Shown piece after piece: positions 59,943 through 64,000 of a DNA stretch of 64,000 bases. Below the pieces are notes generated by a model, which was not told where the DNA came from, made no database searches, and was given only the letters and a program-made list of their open reading frames with translations. The DNA lies in the NCBI RefSeq assembly GCF_014874095.1, contig NZ_JADBEB010000001.1, positions 4,774,001 through 4,838,000 of the forward strand. Direction: 5' to 3'. The translations under genes and the position numbers were made by a program. How positions within the stretch are numbered: the stretch's first letter is position 1; every line of letters starts with the position of its first letter. This DNA comes from Plantactinospora soyae. GTDB taxonomy: Bacteria > Actinomycetota > Actinomycetes > Mycobacteriales > Micromonosporaceae.

Positions 59943-62048
59943 TCAGGCCGGGCGGAGCCAGAGCACGCCGAGCGGTGGCACCCGGAGGGCCGCCGAGGCG
60001 GGCAGCCCGTGCCAGGGCTGGTCCTCGGCGTACACCGATCCGAGGTTGCCGACGCCGGAACCGCCGTAGCAGTCCGCGTCGGTGTTCAGCGTCTCGACCC
60101 AGGTACCGGCCAGCGGCAGACCGATCCGGTAGCCCTCGTGCGGCAGCGCGGCGAAGTTCGCCACGCAGACCAGCGGCGAGGAGTCGGCGGCGATCCGGAT
60201 GAACGCCAGTGTGTTGTTCGCCGAGTCGTCCGAGACGATCCACCGGAAGCCGGCCGGGTCGGTGTCCTGGGACCACAGCGCCGGACTGTCCCGGTAGGCC
60301 CGGTTCAGGTCCCGCAGCAGCCGCTGGATCCCGGCCCGGCCCGGATCGTCCAGCAGCCCCCAGTCCAGCCCGCGGCTCTCGCTCCACTCCCGCTCGTCGC
60401 CCAGCTCGCAGCCCATGAAGAGCAGCTGCTTGCCCGGATGCGCCCACATGTACGCCAGCAGTGTCCGGACCCCGGCGAGCTTCCGCCACTGGTCGCCGGG
60501 CATCTTGCCGAGCAGCGACCCCTTGCCGTGCACCACCTCGTCGTGGCTGATCGGCAGTACGTAGTTCTCGCTCCAGGCGTACACCAGCGAGAAGGTCAGG
60601 TCGTCGTGGTGGTGCTGCCGGTAGACCGGGTCCTTGCCGACGTAGGTGAGGGTGTCGTGCATCCAGCCCATGTTCCACTTGAAGCCGAACCCGAGCCCGC
60701 CGCCGTCGGTCGACCGGGTCACCCCGGGCCAGGCCGTCGACTCCTCGGCGATCATCAGTACGCCCGGATGCTCCCGGTAGACGGTCGCGTTCACCTCCTG
60801 GAGCAGCGCGATCGCCTCCAGGTTCTCCCGGCCGCCGTGCTGGTTCGGCAGCCACTGGCCGGCTTCCCGGGAGTAGTCCAGGTAGAGCATCGAGGCGACG
60901 GCGTCCACCCGCAGCCCGTCGACGTGGTACTCGGCGAACCAGTAGAGCGCGTTCGCGACCAGGAAGTTCCGGACCTCCGGGCGGCCGTAGTCGAAGACGT
61001 ACGTGCCCCAGTCGGGGTGCTCGCCGCGACGCGGGTCGGGATGCTCGTAGAGCGGAGTGCCGTCGAACCTTGCCAGCGCCCAGTCGTCCTTGGGGAAGTG
61101 CGCCGGCACCCAGTCCAGGATCACTCCGATTCCGGCGGCGTGCAGCCGGTCCACCAGGTACCGGAAGTCGTCCGGGTCGCCGAACCGGGCGGTCGGGGCG
61201 TAGTAGCCGGTCACCTGGTAACCCCAGGATCCGCCGAACGGATGCTCCATCACCGGCAGGAACTCCACGTGGGTGAAGCCCAGGTCCAGCACGTACGCGG
61301 TGAGCTGCTCGGCGAGGTCCCGATAGGACAGACCCGGCCGCCAGGAGCCGAGGTGCACCTCGTAGACGCTCATCGGCTCCTGGTGCGGCTGCCGGCCGGC
61401 CCGCCGGGACAGCCAGTCGCCGTCGGACCACTCGTACCGGGACCCGTGCACCACCGAGGCGGTGCTCGGCGGCACCTCGGTACGCCCGGCCATCGGGTCG
61501 GCCTTGTCCCGCCACTGCCCGTCCTGGGAGAGGATCCGGTACTTGTAGCGGTGCCCGGGCGCCGCCTCGGGAACGACGACCTCCCACACCCCGCTGCCGC
61601 CGAGCGAGCGCATCGGCCAGCCCTCGTGCGCGCCCCAGCCGGTGAAGTCCCCGACCACCCGGACGCCCCGGGCACCCGGCGCCCAGACCGCGAACGACAC
61701 CCCGCCACCGTCCCGGGGGCGGGCGCCGAGCGCCGTCCAGAGCCGCTCGTGCCGGCCCTCGGAGATCAGGTGCAGGTCGAGTTCCCCGACGCTCGGCGGA
61801 TACCGGTACGGGTCGTCGCGCAGTTCGCCGTCCACCGCCACCCGGTAGTCCAGCACCGTACCGGGAACGCTCGCCTCGAAGATCCCCTCGTCGTGTACCC
61901 GCCGCATCGGCAGGCGCTGCTCGCCGACGACCAGCTCGACCGTGCCGGCGCCCCGGCGCAGGGTACGTACGACCGTCCGGTCACCGTCGGGATGCGCGCC
62001 GAGTACGGCGTGCGGGTCGTGCGCCGTACCGTTGATCAGCTCGTCCAT
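59943..62048 (-). CDS. glgB: 1,4-alpha-glucan branching enzyme
   Basis: A 701-residue GH13 branching enzyme. The N-terminal carbohydrate-binding modules ([12 protein letters not shown], then a CBM48 [20 protein letters not shown]) precede the (beta/alpha)8 barrel. GH13 motifs are [25 protein letters not shown] (nucleophile Asp), [11 protein letters not shown] (acid/base Glu) and [11 protein letters not shown] (third acid). The C-terminal all-beta domain ends GVLWLRP. It introduces alpha-1,6 branches into glucan made by GlgE. ATG 62048 has GGAAGG six bases upstream. It overlaps the glgE 3' end by 13 bases, so translation is coupled. Confidence 0.95.
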   Translation of the reverse strand: MDELINGTAHDPHAVLGAHPDGDRTVVRTLRRGAGTVELVVGEQRLPMRRVHDEGIFEASVPGTVLDYRVAVDGELRDDPYRYPPSVGELDLHLISEGRHERLWTALGARPRDGGGVSFAVWAPGARGVRVVGDFTGWGAHEGWPMRSLGGSGVWEVVVPEAAPGHRYKYRILSQDGQWRDKADPMAGRTEVPPSTASVVHGSRYEWSDGDWLSRRAGRQPHQEPMSVYEVHLGSWRPGLSYRDLAEQLTAYVLDLGFTHVEFLPVMEHPFGGSWGYQVTGYYAPTARFGDPDDFRYLVDRLHAAGIGVILDWVPAHFPKDDWALARFDGTPLYEHPDPRRGEHPDWGTYVFDYGRPEVRNFLVANALYWFAEYHVDGLRVDAVASMLYLDYSREAGQWLPNQHGGRENLEAIALLQEVNATVYREHPGVLMIAEESTAWPGVTRSTDGGGLGFGFKWNMGWMHDTLTYVGKDPVYRQHHHDDLTFSLVYAWSENYVLPISHDEVVHGKGSLLGKMPGDQWRKLAGVRTLLAYMWAHPGKQLLFMGCELGDEREWSESRGLDWGLLDDPGRAGIQRLLRDLNRAYRDSPALWSQDTDPAGFRWIVSDDSANNTLAFIRIAADSSPLVCVANFAALPHEGYRIGLPLAGTWVETLNTDADCYGGSGVGNLGSVYAEDQPWHGLPASAALRVPPLGVLWLRPA

Positions 62049-64000
62049 CGCATGCCTTCCGATCCGGCGGGAGGGTCGGCGCGATCGGCGCGATCGGCGT
62101 CCGGGCCGGCGTCGGAGTAAGGTCCGGCGTCGGAGTCCGGATCCGTACCGTGCCGGTGCACCGTGAACACGTGTGCTGGCTGGAGGTACGGGTCGAGCCG
62201 GACCGCGTTGTGCTGCCCCCAGTCGTACCGGGCGCCGGTGAGTTCGTCGTGCACGGTGAACCGCTCGTGCCAGTCGAAGCCGAGCGCCGGCAGGTCCAGC
62301 ACGGTGTTCCCCCACTGGACCTGCGCGGGGTCGACGGAGCAGACCACCAGTACGGTGTTGCCGGTCACCGGATCCCGCTTGGACCAGCAGAGCAGCGCCG
62401 GATTGTCGATCTCGTGGAACCGCAGGTTGCGCAGCCAGTGCAGGGCCGGATTGGCCCGCCGGATCTCGTTGAGCCGGGCGATGAACGGGGCCAGTGACCG
62501 GCCGTCGGCCTGCGCCGCCGCCCAGTCCCGGGGGCGCAGCTCGAACTTCTCGTTGTCCAGGTACTCCTCGGCGCCCGGCCGGGGTACGTGCTCGAAGAGC
62601 TCGTAGCCGGCGTAGATCCCCCAGGACGGGGAGAGCAGGCTGGCCAGCACCGCGCGGATCTTGAACATCGGCGGTCCGCCGTGCTGGAGGTGCTCGGGCA
62701 GGATGTCCGGGGTGTTCGGCCAGAAGTTCGGCCGCATGTAGTCGGCGGCGTCGACCAGCTCCCGGCAGTAGTCCCGCAGCTCGGCCGGGCTGATCCGCCA
62801 GGTGAAATAGGTGTACGACTGGGTGAAGCCGATCTTGCCCAGCCCGTGCATCAGCGCCGGTCGGGTGAACGCCTCGGCCAGGAAGATCACGTCCGGATCG
62901 TGCCGCTTGACCTCCCCGATCAGCCAGTGCCAGAAGTCGAACGGCTTGGTGTGCGGATTGTCGACCCGGAAGACCTGCACGCCCTCGCCGACCCAGTGCA
63001 ACACCACCCGCAGCACCTCGGCCCGGATCCCGGCCGGATCGTCGTCGAAGTTGACCGGATAGATGTCCTGGTACTTCTTCGGCGGGTTCTCCGCGTACGC
63101 GATCGAGCCGTCGGCCCGGGTGGTGAACCACTCCGGATGCTCGCCGACCCACGGATGGTCCGGCGCGGCCTGTAGCGCAAGGTCCATCGCCACCTCCAGA
63201 CCGACCTCGCGGGCGGCGGCGACGAACCGCCGGAAGTCCTCGGCGGTACCCAGGTCGGGATGGATCGCGTCGTGCCCGCCCTCGGCCGCCCCGATCGCCC
63301 ACGGCGACCCGACGTCGTCCGCCCCGGCGACCAGGGTGTTGTTCCGGCCCTTCCGGTTGACCCGTCCGATCGGATGGATCGGCGGCAGGTAGAGCACGTC
63401 GAACCCCATCGCGGCGACCCCGGGCAGCCGGTCCAGGGCGGTCCGGAAGGTTCCGGACCGGGCCGGTTGCCCGTCCCCCGCCAGCACCGCGCCCTCCGAG
63501 CGCGGAAAGAACTCGTACCAGGCGGAGAAGAGCGCACGCGGCCGGTCCACCCAGAGCGTCAGCGGCTCCGCGCTGCTGAGCAGCGCCCGTACCGGATGCT
63601 CCCAGAGCAGTTCGGCCAGCCCCAGCGCGGGCCAGACCCGCTCCGGCAGGTCCCGCTTTCCGTCCCGCAACGCGACCACGGCCTCCCGGACCCGGTTCCG
63701 GGACTCCGCCGGTACGTCCACCGCGGCGGTTTCCAGCAGCTCGGCACCCTCGGCCAGGTCGTTGGCCAGGTCCTCCGCCCCCTGCCCGGCGTCCACCTTC
63801 TTGACGACGGCGTCCCGCCAGCTCAGGTACGGATCGTCGAACGCCTGCACGGTGAAGCTCCAGCCACCCACCGCGTCCGGCTGTACGGCACTGTGCCACC
63901 GGTCGTCGAAGTCCGGGCCCGGCCGCATCCGTACCGCCGGTCGGTCCACGCCGTCCGGCCCCCGGAGGACGACCTGGCAGCCCATGGCCGCATGCCCCTC
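62036..64000 (-). CDS. glgE: Maltose-1-phosphate maltosyltransferase GlgE (5' partial)
   Basis: 655 visible residues of GlgE, the GH13_3 enzyme that extends alpha-1,4-glucan with maltosyl units from maltose-1-phosphate. Clear marks are [50 protein letters not shown] (nucleophile Asp), [10 protein letters not shown] (Glu) and the YFTWR segment. The ATG at 63985 is internal: upstream codons read EGHAA and run into the window edge, and known GlgE proteins have about 40 more N-terminal residues. The true start is therefore beyond 64000. A Gly/Asp-rich C-terminal tail ([17 protein letters not shown]) is unusual. It is coupled to glgB. Confidence 0.93.
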   Translation of the reverse strand, partial: EGHAAMGCQVVLRGPDGVDRPAVRMRPGPDFDDRWHSAVQPDAVGGWSFTVQAFDDPYLSWRDAVVKKVDAGQGAEDLANDLAEGAELLETAAVDVPAESRNRVREAVVALRDGKRDLPERVWPALGLAELLWEHPVRALLSSAEPLTLWVDRPRALFSAWYEFFPRSEGAVLAGDGQPARSGTFRTALDRLPGVAAMGFDVLYLPPIHPIGRVNRKGRNNTLVAGADDVGSPWAIGAAEGGHDAIHPDLGTAEDFRRFVAAAREVGLEVAMDLALQAAPDHPWVGEHPEWFTTRADGSIAYAENPPKKYQDIYPVNFDDDPAGIRAEVLRVVLHWVGEGVQVFRVDNPHTKPFDFWHWLIGEVKRHDPDVIFLAEAFTRPALMHGLGKIGFTQSYTYFTWRISPAELRDYCRELVDAADYMRPNFWPNTPDILPEHLQHGGPPMFKIRAVLASLLSPSWGIYAGYELFEHVPRPGAEEYLDNEKFELRPRDWAAAQADGRSLAPFIARLNEIRRANPALHWLRNLRFHEIDNPALLCWSKRDPVTGNTVLVVCSVDPAQVQWGNTVLDLPALGFDWHERFTVHDELTGARYDWGQHNAVRLDPYLQPAHVFTVHRHGTDPDSDAGPYSDAGPDADRADRADPPAGSEGMRWTS

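Overview
This is a window of about 70% G+C DNA from a high-GC actinobacterium. It has many GTG and TTG starts, dense short operons and strong third-position G+C bias. A GlgE/GlgB glucan pathway, an AftA-like arabinofuranosyltransferase, an actinobacterial-type c-di-AMP riboswitch and a characteristic GGGCCCC-rich 54-bp intergenic repeat point to a Micromonosporaceae-like organism. The family assignment is inference, because no rRNA or other decisive marker is present. I saw no tRNA, rRNA, CRISPR array, transposase or phage gene.

Left part (1-30 kb). This is mixed chromosomal housekeeping and metabolism. It contains a polytopic GT-C-like membrane protein, an ECF sigma factor with a putative membrane partner, a secreted CBM2 plus PL9-type pectate lyase, an AroH chorismate mutase, an NAD-dependent epimerase-like protein and a nucleotidyltransferase. 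A second type II topoisomerase pair (ParE/ParC-like) is followed by a dicarboxylate transporter/tartrate dehydrogenase operon, a YbaK-type deacylase, an MDR oxidoreductase, a Tat-exported flavin amine oxidase and a benzoylformate decarboxylase-like enzyme. A C39 peptidase-like protein lies downstream of a c-di-AMP riboswitch.

Core region (24-51 kb). This is a large cell-envelope glycopolymer locus. A teichoic-acid-like block (24.6-29.9 kb) encodes a TagF-like polyol-phosphate polymerase, a fused cytidylyltransferase/reductase of the Bcs1/TarI-TarJ type, and a TagGH-type exporter. It is followed by five enzymes that together can make UDP-2,3-diacetamido-2,3-dideoxy-mannuronic acid (WbpB, E, I, A and D types, scattered from 30.9 to 50.7 kb). 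The same stretch holds at least five glycosyltransferases, an AftA-like membrane arabinofuranosyltransferase, two methyltransferases and a duplicated two-gene module (GT4 plus an unrecognised small protein). A TarS-like GT2 enzyme may glycosylate the polyol-phosphate chain.

Right part (51-64 kb). This holds an FAH-family hydrolase, another GT-C-like membrane protein, an App1-type phosphatase-domain protein, an ArsR regulator with a perfect palindromic site divergent from a PhzF-family gene, a cyclase plus ThDP-enzyme pair and a secreted protein of unknown function. It ends with the GlgE-GlgB operon, whose glgE runs off the right edge.
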